Positions 8,294 to 15,572 of a stretch of DNA of 46,003 nt are shown here, piece after piece (the stretch's first letter is position 1; every line of letters begins with the position of its first letter). The stretch lies in contig CANCER010000029.1 of NCBI GenBank assembly GCA_947375135.1, forward strand, positions 1-46,003, written 5' to 3'. The stretch is from Comamonadaceae bacterium. GTDB taxonomy: Bacteria; Pseudomonadota; Gammaproteobacteria; Burkholderiales; Burkholderiaceae_C. The notes beneath the pieces are model-generated. The model did no database searches. It was not told the origin of the DNA and saw only the letters and a list, made by a program, of their open reading frames with translations. The position numbers and the translations under genes are program-made.

Positions 8294-8968
8294 ATGCTTG
8301 AAAGCCCCAAACTCACTGCCAGACAACAGCAGATTCTGGACCTGATCCAAAGCGCCATCGCCCGCACCGGCGCCCCTCCCACCCGCGCAGAAATCGCCAA
8401 CGAGTTGGGCTTCAAGTCCGCCAACGCCGCCGAAGAGCATTTGCAGGCCCTGGCCCGCAAGGGCGTCATTGAGTTGGTCAGCGGCACTTCGCGTGGCATC
8501 CGCCTCAAAAGTGAGGCCCTGCGCTCCATTAACGAATCCCGAAACCAGCAATATTCTTCCCCCCTGCAAAGTCTGGCCCAACTGGCGCTGCCACTCATAG
8601 GCCGGGTGGCTGCAGGCTCGCCGATTCTCGCCCAGGAGCATGTGGACAAAACCTATTACGTGGAAAACAGCCTGTTCCAACGCCAACCCGATTACCTGCT
8701 CAAGGTGCGCGGCATGTCCATGCGCGATGCCGGCATCATGGACGGCGACCTGCTGGCAGTGCAAGCCACCAAGGAAGCCAAAAACGGCCAGATCGTGGTG
8801 GCCCGGCTGGGTGATGAAGTCACGGTCAAGCGCTTTCGCCGCAACAAGCACCTGATTGAGCTGCATCCCGAAAACCCGGATTACCAGACCATTGTGGTGG
8901 AGCCGGGCGAGCCCTTTGAAATTGAAGGCCTGGCGGTCGGTCTGATCCGCAACACCATGCTCATGTAA
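8294..8968 (+). CDS. lexA: LexA repressor
   Basis: LexA represses SOS genes and self-cleaves when RecA filaments form on damaged DNA. The 224 residues hold an N-terminal winged helix (about 1-70; [26 protein letters not shown]) and a C-terminal S24 protease domain. The cleavage bond is Ala107-Gly108 (RVAAGSPI), and the catalytic pair is Ser142 (GMSMRDAGI) and Lys179 (VTVKRF). The spacings of 34 and 37 residues match E. coli LexA. The ATG at 8294 follows AAAGGAGTC; an in-frame GTG at 8246 would fall inside the operator and is rejected. An unknown gene follows after 21 bp. Confidence 0.97.
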   Translation: MLESPKLTARQQQILDLIQSAIARTGAPPTRAEIANELGFKSANAAEEHLQALARKGVIELVSGTSRGIRLKSEALRSINESRNQQYSSPLQSLAQLALPLIGRVAAGSPILAQEHVDKTYYVENSLFQRQPDYLLKVRGMSMRDAGIMDGDLLAVQATKEAKNGQIVVARLGDEVTVKRFRRNKHLIELHPENPDYQTIVVEPGEPFEIEGLAVGLIRNTMLM

Positions 8969-8989
8969 ACCTAACCGGCAGAACAACCC

Positions 8990-9325
8990 ATGAACATCGC
9001 TCTGGTTTTACAACACAAGTTGTTGCTGGGCGTCCAACGCCTGTTGACCGCCACGCAAGGCACAGAAGAGCACATGCCACTGCACGCCTGCAACTATTCG
9101 CTGCCCGTTCTGACACCGCGCGCATCCGCAATACGGCTTGGCGAGGGCGCGTCTGCCGAGCCCCCAGTCACCGTGGCAACCCGGGCGATACCCTTGCGCG
9201 TGGTGCGGGTCATAGAAAAAGGCCAGCCGCGCTCTTGCACCGGGCGGCTGGTGATTTCCGGGCGCATGGCAGATGTCTGCGCCGAGTTGGATCGGCTGGT
9301 GGAGCGTGAGGCCACGCTGCACTGA
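8990..9325 (+). CDS. Small protein of unknown function downstream of lexA
   Basis: The 111-residue product is not recognised. The C-terminal half (LRVVRVIEKGQPRSCTGRLV then ISGRMADVCAELDRLVEREA) looks like a compact conserved beta-strand plus helix unit, similar to what I recall from hypothetical proteins of Burkholderiales. The N-terminal half is variable-looking and has no signal peptide. The ATG lies 21 bp after the lexA stop with no terminator between, so it is probably cotranscribed with lexA and SOS-inducible. Pseudomonads carry the cell-division inhibitor sulA in this position, but I see no SulA similarity. Function is open. Confidence 0.7.
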   Translation: MNIALVLQHKLLLGVQRLLTATQGTEEHMPLHACNYSLPVLTPRASAIRLGEGASAEPPVTVATRAIPLRVVRVIEKGQPRSCTGRLVISGRMADVCAELDRLVEREATLH

Positions 9326-9421
9326 AGTTTTACGGGAATTTATACCGGTCTACGCGTATTTGCGCACGCCTGCGTAAGTCGCGCGGCGTTTATGCGATGG
9401 CGTCAGGGCACAATTGAGGAT

Positions 9422-10429
9422 ATGAATATTGTGATCCTCGACGACTATCAGGACGCCGTCCGCAAGCTGGCGTGTGCCGGCAAGCTGCAGCCCTACCAGG
9501 CCAAGGTGTACACCAACACGGTCAAGGGTTTGGGGCAGTTATCCATACGCCTGAAAGACGCCGACGTCCTGGTCTTGATCCGCGAACGCACGCAGATCAG
9601 CCGGCAACTCATTGAAAAGTTGCCCAAGCTCAAGCTGATTTCCCAAACTGGCCGCGTTGGTAGCCATATCGATCTACTGGCCTGTACCGAACGGGGCATT
9701 GCCGTGTCCGAAGGCAGCGGCTCACCGGTAGCCCCGGCGGAATTGACCTGGGCGCTCCTGATGGCCGCCATGCGCAGGCTGCCGCACTACATTGGCAATC
9801 TCAAACATGGTGCCTGGCAGCAGTCCGGACTGAAGACGGGTTCTATGCCGCCCAACTTCGGTATCGGCACCACCTTGAAGGGCAAGACGCTTGGTATCTG
9901 GGGCTACGGCAACATCGGCAAACTGGTGGCGGGCTATGGCAAGGCCTTTGGCATGCAGGTGGTCATTTGGGGCAGCGAGACCTCCAGAGAAGCCGCATTG
10001 CTGGACGGCCATGTGGCGGCAACCAGCAGGGAGCGCTTTTTTGAAGCGTCTGATGCCGTGTCCCTGCATTTGCGCTTGACGGAAGCCACCCAGCATTTGG
10101 TGACCGCAGCCGATCTGGCCCGCATGAAACCTACCGCCATTCTGGTGAACACATCCAGAGCCGAACTGCTGGAGCCCGATGCACTGATCAGCGCCTTGAA
10201 CAGGGGACGCCCCGGCATGGCGGCAGTAGATGTCTTTGAATCCGAACCCATTCTTCAAGGGCACGCCCTGTTGCGCCTGGAAAACTGTATTTGTACGCCG
10301 CATATCGGCTACGTGGAACAAAGCAATTACGAAGTGGATTTCGGTACCGCTTTTGAAAATGTGGTGAATTTCATCAAGGGCACGCCGACCCAGATTGTCA
10401 ACCCGGGCGCACTGCAGGTACGACGTTGA
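9422..10429 (+). CDS. D-2-hydroxyacid dehydrogenase (SerA-like family)
   Basis: This is an NAD-dependent dehydrogenase of the D-isomer specific 2-hydroxyacid family; substrate unknown. The 335 residues contain the dinucleotide motif WGYGNIG (Gly161, 163, 166) and the catalytic trio Arg246 (VNTSRAELL), Glu275 (FESEP) and His294 (CTPHIGY). Sequence such as ISQTGRVGSHIDLLACTERG is nearest to phosphoglycerate-dehydrogenase-like members, but there is no C-terminal ACT domain, so it is probably not the biosynthetic SerA. The ATG at 9422 follows TTGAGGAT; ten codons of extra frame upstream are unlikely. It converges on the FimV-like gene, with only 7 bp between stops. Confidence 0.88.
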   Translation: MNIVILDDYQDAVRKLACAGKLQPYQAKVYTNTVKGLGQLSIRLKDADVLVLIRERTQISRQLIEKLPKLKLISQTGRVGSHIDLLACTERGIAVSEGSGSPVAPAELTWALLMAAMRRLPHYIGNLKHGAWQQSGLKTGSMPPNFGIGTTLKGKTLGIWGYGNIGKLVAGYGKAFGMQVVIWGSETSREAALLDGHVAATSRERFFEASDAVSLHLRLTEATQHLVTAADLARMKPTAILVNTSRAELLEPDALISALNRGRPGMAAVDVFESEPILQGHALLRLENCICTPHIGYVEQSNYEVDFGTAFENVVNFIKGTPTQIVNPGALQVRR

Positions 10430-10436
10430 AACCGGT

Positions 10437-12449
10437 CTAGGGTTTGGGCGCTTTGGACGGGTCCGGCTTGACATAGCCTGACATGTCGAATTCGATGAGG
10501 TTGTTTTTCACGCTGGGATGGCTCTGGTCGTCGCTGGCATCCAGGTTGATATCCAAGTCAATATCGAGGTCGAGATCGAGGTCCAGCTCCAGATCGACCT
10601 CCAAATCCAGGTCCACACCGGCAGTTGCTGGATACTCACTCACTGGCGGCAGCGGCGTTTCGCCCATCCCAGCTGACTGGGCAGGCTCAGACGGCTCTTG
10701 GCCCGGCATTCCCCCCGGAGGGTTGGTTACTCGGCCGGCGCTAAACGGCACATAGCCTGATGCACTGGATTGATCCATGCGCCTGAGCACGCCGTATAAC
10801 AGCAGCAGGTCTTTGAACGCCTCCAGATCAAGGCCCTGCTCGGGGTCGTCTTCTTGCGTACGGACCAGGCATTGCTCGATGAAGTCAATGGTGTACTCGG
10901 TCGGCCACAGCACAATAATCTGTTGGGATATGTCTTCGTAGGCTTCCAGGCCATTACCTTCCGACAGGAAGTTGGCATAGTCCAACACCCGACCGGTGAA
11001 CTGCAAATTGAAGGCACTCCGATATTGCTCAAAGTCATCACGCCTATGCAAGGTGTGGAGGATTTCCAGCAGATCCAGAAAGATCAAAGGATTGGCATCC
11101 ACACTGTCACGGATGCTGGATTCCAGCAGTAAGACAGCTTCATCGTGCTGGCCCAAGGCCATAAAGAACTCAGCCTGCTGGCGCACATCCAGCATTTCCC
11201 CGGGGTTGAGGGCCTTCGTGGCCCCCTGAGCACCCGATGGCACAGCAGGCGGTGACGACAGGGGCGCTGGCCCGGAGAGCGCGGGAGAGGGTCGCGTCGC
11301 CACTTCCATCTCCATCAAGGCGGTGCTGCGCACGGTATCGGCTTGCAGATCAACCGGTTGCGACTGAATACCCCCTGAGCCCGTAACCTCGGCCTGGTCC
11401 GCAGCGCCGATGTCGGGTTGTTGCACCAGGTTCGCCGGCACGGTCTTGTCGCGGTTGGCAGAACCTGCCGGTACGGGTGTGCTTGCTGGTTCGCCCGCCA
11501 ATGACAGGGGGCGGTCTTCACCGCCGGACCACCAAGGCGCCGCTGCAAAGCTGCCATTTCGCAGGCGCAACACAAGGTAGGCGAGCACCATCACACAGGC
11601 AGCAAGCAGAGCAGCCAGCACCCACACCAAAGGCTTTGCATAGTCTGCAGAGGGTTGCGCCTCCAGCTTGGCAGCGATGGCCTGCAGGTTTGCCAGGTTC
11701 TTGGAGGTAGCGAGCCGCAAACTGTCGATATCAGCCGTTAAGGCGGTGGTACGCGCCTCATTTTGGAGCGAAGGTTCTGCACTGGCCTGCGCCGCCTGCA
11801 GCTTCTCGATTGCTTCCACGCGACGTTGCAACTGGTCGATCGCCGCTGTATTCAGGGCCATTGCAGCTTGTGCTGCTGCCTGCTGCGGGGGCCGGGAAGC
11901 CAGGGGCGCGAGCTTCAGCAGGGCACCATCGGCCTTCTTGTTGGCAACCGGGGCCGCCTGGGGCTTGCCCGGTTCGGCAACCGGGGCGGAAACAGCTTGA
12001 ACCGGCGCACGGGAAACCGCTGATGCAACAGGAACACGTTCGGGCGAAGGCGCGGCGACGGCATCACTGAGAGCGTCCGACAGGAGCACATAGCGTCGCG
12101 TGGCTTTGGCGCCGCACCCGGCCTTGAGTGTGACACTGATCACCGCTTCATCGACCTTGACCGAAGAGCTGATGCGTACGGTCTGGCTACCAGCCTGAGG
12201 GCCGGGCTGGGCGTTCACGGTAACAAGACTGTGTTCCAGCGGCGTCTCGCCATAGCTGACATCGGCATCAAAGCAGATAGAGGAGCGGTCTTCATCGGCG
12301 GCAGTTTGCACCGCAACGGATACGTCCAGTGCCTGTCCCAGCAGCACACTGCCCCGCAAGCGCCCCAGGGTCAAAGCCGGTGCGCTGGTAGCAGCCAACA
12401 GCAAAGAGGCTGACAGGATGCCAAAAAGAGTCTTACTATGGAGCTGCAT
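10437..12449 (-). CDS. FimV/HubP-like membrane protein with Asp-Leu repeat
   Basis: The 670-residue product has a signal peptide (about 1-25, ending APA). Its N-terminal domain (LTLGRLRGSVLLGQALDVSV; CFDADVSYGET) strongly resembles the start of FimV. A Pro/Ala-rich stretch, a predicted coiled coil (about 200-265), one membrane helix (273-295) and a long cytoplasmic part follow. That part has a TPR-like acidic region (about 420-560) and ends with LIEFDMSGYV, as in FimV C-termini. Residues 613-637 alternate Asp or Glu with Leu or Ile. FimV/HubP proteins organise polar type IV pilus and signalling machinery at the cell pole. I cannot find a clear LysM peptidoglycan-binding motif, and it is shorter than usual, so this may be a paralogue. 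It diverges from the Crp-type regulator. Confidence 0.78.
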   Translation of the reverse strand: MQLHSKTLFGILSASLLLAATSAPALTLGRLRGSVLLGQALDVSVAVQTAADEDRSSICFDADVSYGETPLEHSLVTVNAQPGPQAGSQTVRISSSVKVDEAVISVTLKAGCGAKATRRYVLLSDALSDAVAAPSPERVPVASAVSRAPVQAVSAPVAEPGKPQAAPVANKKADGALLKLAPLASRPPQQAAAQAAMALNTAAIDQLQRRVEAIEKLQAAQASAEPSLQNEARTTALTADIDSLRLATSKNLANLQAIAAKLEAQPSADYAKPLVWVLAALLAACVMVLAYLVLRLRNGSFAAAPWWSGGEDRPLSLAGEPASTPVPAGSANRDKTVPANLVQQPDIGAADQAEVTGSGGIQSQPVDLQADTVRSTALMEMEVATRPSPALSGPAPLSSPPAVPSGAQGATKALNPGEMLDVRQQAEFFMALGQHDEAVLLLESSIRDSVDANPLIFLDLLEILHTLHRRDDFEQYRSAFNLQFTGRVLDYANFLSEGNGLEAYEDISQQIIVLWPTEYTIDFIEQCLVRTQEDDPEQGLDLEAFKDLLLLYGVLRRMDQSSASGYVPFSAGRVTNPPGGMPGQEPSEPAQSAGMGETPLPPVSEYPATAGVDLDLEVDLELDLDLDLDIDLDINLDASDDQSHPSVKNNLIEFDMSGYVKPDPSKAPKP
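10539..10613 (-). repeat. Coding tandem repeat (Asp-Leu alternation)
   Basis: Degenerate 6-bp units of GAC/GAG-CTG/CTC type encode 25 residues in which nearly every second one is acidic and the others Leu, Ile or Val. The near-identity of units makes it prone to slippage in multiples of six bases, which would keep frame. Confidence 0.75.
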
Positions 12450-12619
12450 ATCTGGTGGCTATTCTGGCATAGACAAACGCACTTGCCATTGCGCCCCCGC
12501 GCATGCCCGCAGAGCGGCCGCAGTGCTGACGCTCTTGCGACAAAATACGGTGGCAAACACCAGCGCACACCTGACAATGCAGAGCAGTCCAAAGAACATA
12601 CAAAAGGCACCCTACCGTT
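12450..12619. promoter_or_regulatory. Divergent intergenic region, FimV-like gene / Crp-type regulator
   Basis: This 170-bp gap separates divergently transcribed genes, so both promoters must lie here. I see no clear -35/-10 pair, operator or hairpin. Short frames crossing it are shadows of the Crp gene. Confidence 0.35.
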
Positions 12620-13339
12620 ATGGACGAACCCATTCTCACCATTGAAGAGCGCGCAGCTATTAACGCGGGGCGTTGGTTTTCCTCGCTCTCGCCATCGCTG
12701 CGGCACGACATCCTGCGTTGTGCCTACGTTAAGCGCTTCCGCGATGGCGACCTGATCACCGCCCGGGGCGAGCCGCCCGAAGAGTGGCTGGCCTGTGCCA
12801 AAGGCGCTGTGCGCGTGAGCTCCACCACCATTGCGGGCAAGCAAATCACACTGACCTATGTGGAGCCCGGCATCTGGTTCGGTGATGTATCGATTTTTGA
12901 TGGTGACCGACGCACCCACGACGCCTACGCCCACGGAGAGAGCACCATGCTGTGCGTTGCCAAGGCGGATTTCAAAAAGATTCTGGCCCTGCACGTGGAA
13001 CTGTATGAGGCTCTGCTGCGTCTGCATGCGCGCCGCATCCGCCAGCTCTATGGCCTGGTGGAAGACCTCAACACCCTGCCCCTGCGCGCACGTCTGGCCA
13101 AACAACTGCTGCACCTGGTGCGCAGCTATGGCGTGCCCTCGCTGAGCAACGACAGTGAGGTGCGCATTGGGCTTCAACTGGCACAGGAAGAGCTGGCCCA
13201 ATTGCTGGGCGCCTCACGCCAAAGGGTGAACCAGGAACTCAAAAGCATGGAGCGTGAAGACACCATCCGCATCGAACCCGGTGGCTTGGTCATTCGTGAC
13301 CGGCAGGCTTTGATGCGCATTGCCGACGCCGATCATTGA
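12620..13339 (+). CDS. Crp/Fnr-family transcriptional regulator
   Basis: The 239-residue protein has an N-terminal cyclic-nucleotide-binding beta-barrel (about 20-140; FRDGDLITARGEPPEEWLAC, WFGDVSIFDG), a dimerisation helix (about 140-165) and a C-terminal winged helix with LAQEELAQLLGASRQRVNQE as the recognition unit. No Fnr-type cysteine cluster is seen at the N-terminus, so oxygen sensing through Fe-S is unlikely. The barrel lacks the canonical cAMP-binding RSA motif, so the ligand is unknown. It diverges from the FimV-like gene and is followed after 18 bp by the phosphotransferase gene, with which it probably forms an operon. Confidence 0.9.
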   Translation: MDEPILTIEERAAINAGRWFSSLSPSLRHDILRCAYVKRFRDGDLITARGEPPEEWLACAKGAVRVSSTTIAGKQITLTYVEPGIWFGDVSIFDGDRRTHDAYAHGESTMLCVAKADFKKILALHVELYEALLRLHARRIRQLYGLVEDLNTLPLRARLAKQLLHLVRSYGVPSLSNDSEVRIGLQLAQEELAQLLGASRQRVNQELKSMEREDTIRIEPGGLVIRDRQALMRIADADH

Positions 13340-13357
13340 AGACAGGGAATAGAGAGC

Positions 13358-14443
13358 ATGAGCGACTTTGAACATTTCACAGGAACCCGCGCCGCCACGG
13401 GCAAGCACCTCTTTGACACGGAAGCACTCACGGCCTGGCTGAATCAGCATTTGCCGGGCTTTGAGGGGCCGCTTCAGGTGGAGATGTTCAAAGGCGGGCA
13501 ATCCAACCCAACCTATAAATTAGTCAGCCCTTCTGGCAGTTATGTGATGCGCGCCAAGCCCGGGCCGGTTGCACAGCTGCTGCCATCTGCCCACGCTGTG
13601 GAGCGCGAATTCACGGTGATGCGCGGACTGGGTGGCACCGCAGTGCCGGTGCCGCGCATGTTGTGCCTGTGCGAGAACGAGGCTGTCATAGGCCGTGCCT
13701 TCTACCTGATGGAATACATGGAAGGCCGCGTGCTGTGGGACCCGCTGCTGCCGGGCATGAGCGCGCCGCAGCGGACTGCCATTTACCAGGAGATGAACCG
13801 GGTCATTGCTGCGCTGCATAGCGTCAACGTGGCGCAACAGGGCCTGAGCGCCTACGGGAAGCCGGGCAATTACTTCGAGCGCCAGATCGGGCGCTGGAGC
13901 CGCCAGTACGTGGCATCCATCACCCAGCCCATCGCCGAGATGGACTATTTGATGGCGTGGTTGCCCCACAATATTCCCGCCATGGCGCGCGACGAAAAAA
14001 TGGTCAGCATCGTGCACGGGGACTTCCGGCTGGACAACCTGATGTTTGATGTCCACGAGGCCAGGGTAATTGCCGTGCTTGACTGGGAATTGTCCACACT
14101 GGGCCACCCGCTGGCTGATTTCAGCTACCACTGCATGGCCTGGAACATCCCCACAGGCCTCTTTCGCGGCATCGCCGGCGAGGATCTGGGTGCACTGGGC
14201 ATTCCGGCGCAGGAGGACTACATCCGCTGGTATTGCGAGCGCACCGGCCTGGCGACGCCTGCGCAGTTGCAGCAGGACTGGAACTTCTACATGGCCTACA
14301 ACATGTTTCGTATTGCGGCGATTTTGCAAGGCATAGGCAAACGCGTGGAGGCCGGAACCGCGTCCAGCGCGCAAGCCGTCAGTTCAGCCGCCGGGGCCAG
14401 GCCGTTGGCAGAGTTGGCATGGAGGTTCGCTCAACAGGCCTGA
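13358..14443 (+). CDS. APH-fold phosphotransferase (ACAD10-like family)
   Basis: The 361-residue cytoplasmic protein has the aminoglycoside-phosphotransferase/choline-kinase fold. The catalytic loop is HGDFRLDNLMF (His220, Asp222, Asn227) and the metal-binding motif is LDWELSTLGHPLADF (Asp242). The N-terminal GGQSNPTYKL is the glycine-rich nucleotide loop. The full set matches the family related to the kinase domain of ACAD10/11, thought to phosphorylate 4-hydroxyacyl-CoA-type intermediates in fatty-acid breakdown. It is not evidence of antibiotic resistance. No acyl-CoA dehydrogenase is adjacent, so substrate assignment is by family only. It lies 18 bp after the Crp-type regulator. Confidence 0.88.
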   Translation: MSDFEHFTGTRAATGKHLFDTEALTAWLNQHLPGFEGPLQVEMFKGGQSNPTYKLVSPSGSYVMRAKPGPVAQLLPSAHAVEREFTVMRGLGGTAVPVPRMLCLCENEAVIGRAFYLMEYMEGRVLWDPLLPGMSAPQRTAIYQEMNRVIAALHSVNVAQQGLSAYGKPGNYFERQIGRWSRQYVASITQPIAEMDYLMAWLPHNIPAMARDEKMVSIVHGDFRLDNLMFDVHEARVIAVLDWELSTLGHPLADFSYHCMAWNIPTGLFRGIAGEDLGALGIPAQEDYIRWYCERTGLATPAQLQQDWNFYMAYNMFRIAAILQGIGKRVEAGTASSAQAVSSAAGARPLAELAWRFAQQA

Positions 14444-14473
14444 GCAACCCGCATGGGCCTTCAATCCAAAGAA

Positions 14474-15103
14474 TCAGTGGAGGTGCCTGGGCTTGCGTCC
14501 GCCACCGTGGCCACCGCCATGGTTGCCTCCGGAGCCACGCGGTGGCTTGCCGATTTCCAGGGAATGCACCAAATCGTCGAAGCGCTTGGCAAACAATTTG
14601 TCCACCTCGGAAACCACGCCACTGAGCTCGGAGGCGTCAAAATGGCGCTCCATCATGTTGATCAAATCCTGCACCAGCAGGTCTCTTTGCACCTGCATGA
14701 TGGCTGCCGGATTGGGGCCTACAAACAGCATCAAAAAATCGTCGCGTGACTCGCCACTGGGTGCTTCCTCCTCGTTGTCGAAATCGGCGTCGTAGAACGT
14801 CACTTCAATAGCCGCACCGGTGTCGGCAACCTCGTTCAGATTCATGCAGACCTCATCCAGGGTCTGCCGGAAATCTTCATCTCCGGCAACCGTCCAGCAA
14901 ATCTGCAAAATGTGCTCACCGGCATCGAACTTGATGCCGGGCTCGTCCTCATAAGAACTACTCGCGCCGTCCGACAGCGAGCGGCAACCCGCGTACTTCC
15001 ACAGGGGCTTGAGCGTTTCCTGCAGCTGCTCAAAACCCACATCCGCGCGCAGTGGCACCTGACCGTGGACATGAATCTCGAAGGGAGCGTTGTAGCGTGG
15101 CAT
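14474..15103 (-). CDS. Conserved protein of unknown function with Gly/His tail
   Basis: The 209-residue product starts MPRYNAPFEIHVHGQVPLRA. It contains a compact region with LKPLWKYAG and ILQICWTVAGDEDFRQTLDE, an acidic stretch (DADFDNEEEAPSGESRDD) and FLMLFVGPNPAAIMQVQRDL. The tail is Gly/His/Arg-rich (GSGGNHGGGHGGGRKPRHLH), a possible metal-binding or low-complexity end. I recall similar proteins across Comamonadaceae, possibly catalogued as DUF6806, but cannot verify it. No signal peptide or membrane helix is seen. The open frame continues upstream through the tRNA-Leu gene; I start at the ATG at 15103, clear of it. It converges on the phosphotransferase gene with a 30-bp gap. Confidence 0.75.
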   Translation of the reverse strand: MPRYNAPFEIHVHGQVPLRADVGFEQLQETLKPLWKYAGCRSLSDGASSSYEDEPGIKFDAGEHILQICWTVAGDEDFRQTLDEVCMNLNEVADTGAAIEVTFYDADFDNEEEAPSGESRDDFLMLFVGPNPAAIMQVQRDLLVQDLINMMERHFDASELSGVVSEVDKLFAKRFDDLVHSLEIGKPPRGSGGNHGGGHGGGRKPRHLH

Positions 15104-15126
15104 GGTCTCAAGTGTAAATGTGCAAA

Positions 15127-15219
15127 TGGTGCCCGAGACCGGAATCGAACCGGTACGCCCGTTATTCACGAAGCGGCGGATTTTAAATCCGATGTGTCTA
15201 CCTATTTCACCACTCGGGC
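15127..15219 (-). tRNA. tRNA-Leu (UAA)
   Basis: The minus strand folds into a class II tRNA: acceptor GCCCGAG with CTCGGGC, D-loop TAGGTAGACACA, anticodon loop TTTAAAA giving UAA, a long variable arm, T-loop GGTTCGATTCC and encoded A-CCA (15127-15130). It is closely similar to the E. coli tRNA-Leu(UAA) sequence. Confidence 0.95.
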
Positions 15220-15241
15220 ACATGGTCTATTGTGAAACAAA

Positions 15242-15273
15242 AATGCCCCGTCATCAGACAATGACGAGGCATT
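15242..15273 (-). terminator. Intrinsic terminator after tRNA-Cys
   Basis: AATGCCCCGTCAT (15242-15254) pairs with ATGACGAGGCATT (15261-15273) with one mismatch. On the minus strand the stem is followed by TTTTTGTTT, 18 bp beyond tRNA-Cys and just before tRNA-Leu. Confidence 0.8.
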
Positions 15274-15291
15274 AGTGAACCAGAATATTTC

Positions 15292-15365
15292 TGGAGGCGC
15301 GACCCGGAGTCGAACCGGGCTAACTGGATTTGCAATCCAGGGCATAACCGATTTGCTATCGCGCC
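15292..15365 (-). tRNA. tRNA-Cys (GCA)
   Basis: The 74-base minus-strand sequence has acceptor GGCGCGA with TCGCGCC, anticodon loop TTGCAAA (GCA), T-loop GGTTCGACTCC, discriminator U and encoded CCA, all as expected for tRNA-Cys. Confidence 0.96.
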
Positions 15366-15386
15366 AAAATTGTTTTTCGTCTAACG

Positions 15387-15415
15387 AAAAGGGGAAGCTG
15401 ATGCTTCCCCTTTTT
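15387..15415. terminator. Intrinsic terminator between tRNA-Gly and tRNA-Cys
   Basis: AAAAGGGGAAGC (15387-15398) pairs perfectly with GCTTCCCCTTTT (15403-15414) around a TGAT loop; T-runs flank both sides. A second, competing hairpin, TTTTCGT (15374-15380) with ACGAAAA (15384-15390), shares the AAAA arm. Confidence 0.8.
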
Positions 15416-15421
15416 GGAATA

Positions 15422-15497
15422 TGGAGCGGGAAAAGAGGCTCGAACTCTCGACCTATACCTTGGCAAGGTATCGCTCTACCAACTGAGCTATTCCCGC
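15422..15497 (-). tRNA. tRNA-Gly (GCC)
   Basis: The 76-base minus-strand sequence has acceptor GCGGGAA with TTCCCGC, D-arm TAGCTCAGTTGGTAGAGC, anticodon loop TTGCCAA (GCC), T-loop AGTTCGAGCCT and encoded CCA. Confidence 0.96.
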
Positions 15498-15511
15498 GCT
15501 TCAAGCTTCAA

Positions 15512-15540
15512 ATTATAGCGTACTTTATTCGGCTTTTCAG
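15512..15540 (-). promoter_or_regulatory. tRNA-Gly promoter
   Basis: Read on the minus strand, CTGAAA (15540-15535), a 17-bp spacer and a perfect TATAAT (15517-15512) lie just upstream of tRNA-Gly, between it and the lon stop codon. Confidence 0.75.
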
Positions 15541-15572
15541 CCTGGACACCAAAACCTGAAAATTTTAACGCT

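Noticed and set aside
13358..14443. Aminoglycoside resistance gene
   Set aside because: The APH fold is present, but the sequence matches the ACAD10/11-type kinase family of lipid metabolism.
15104..15223. 40-codon N-terminal extension of the Gly/His-tailed protein
   Set aside because: It is a translation of the tRNA-Leu gene and its flank; the ATG at 15103 is a natural start.
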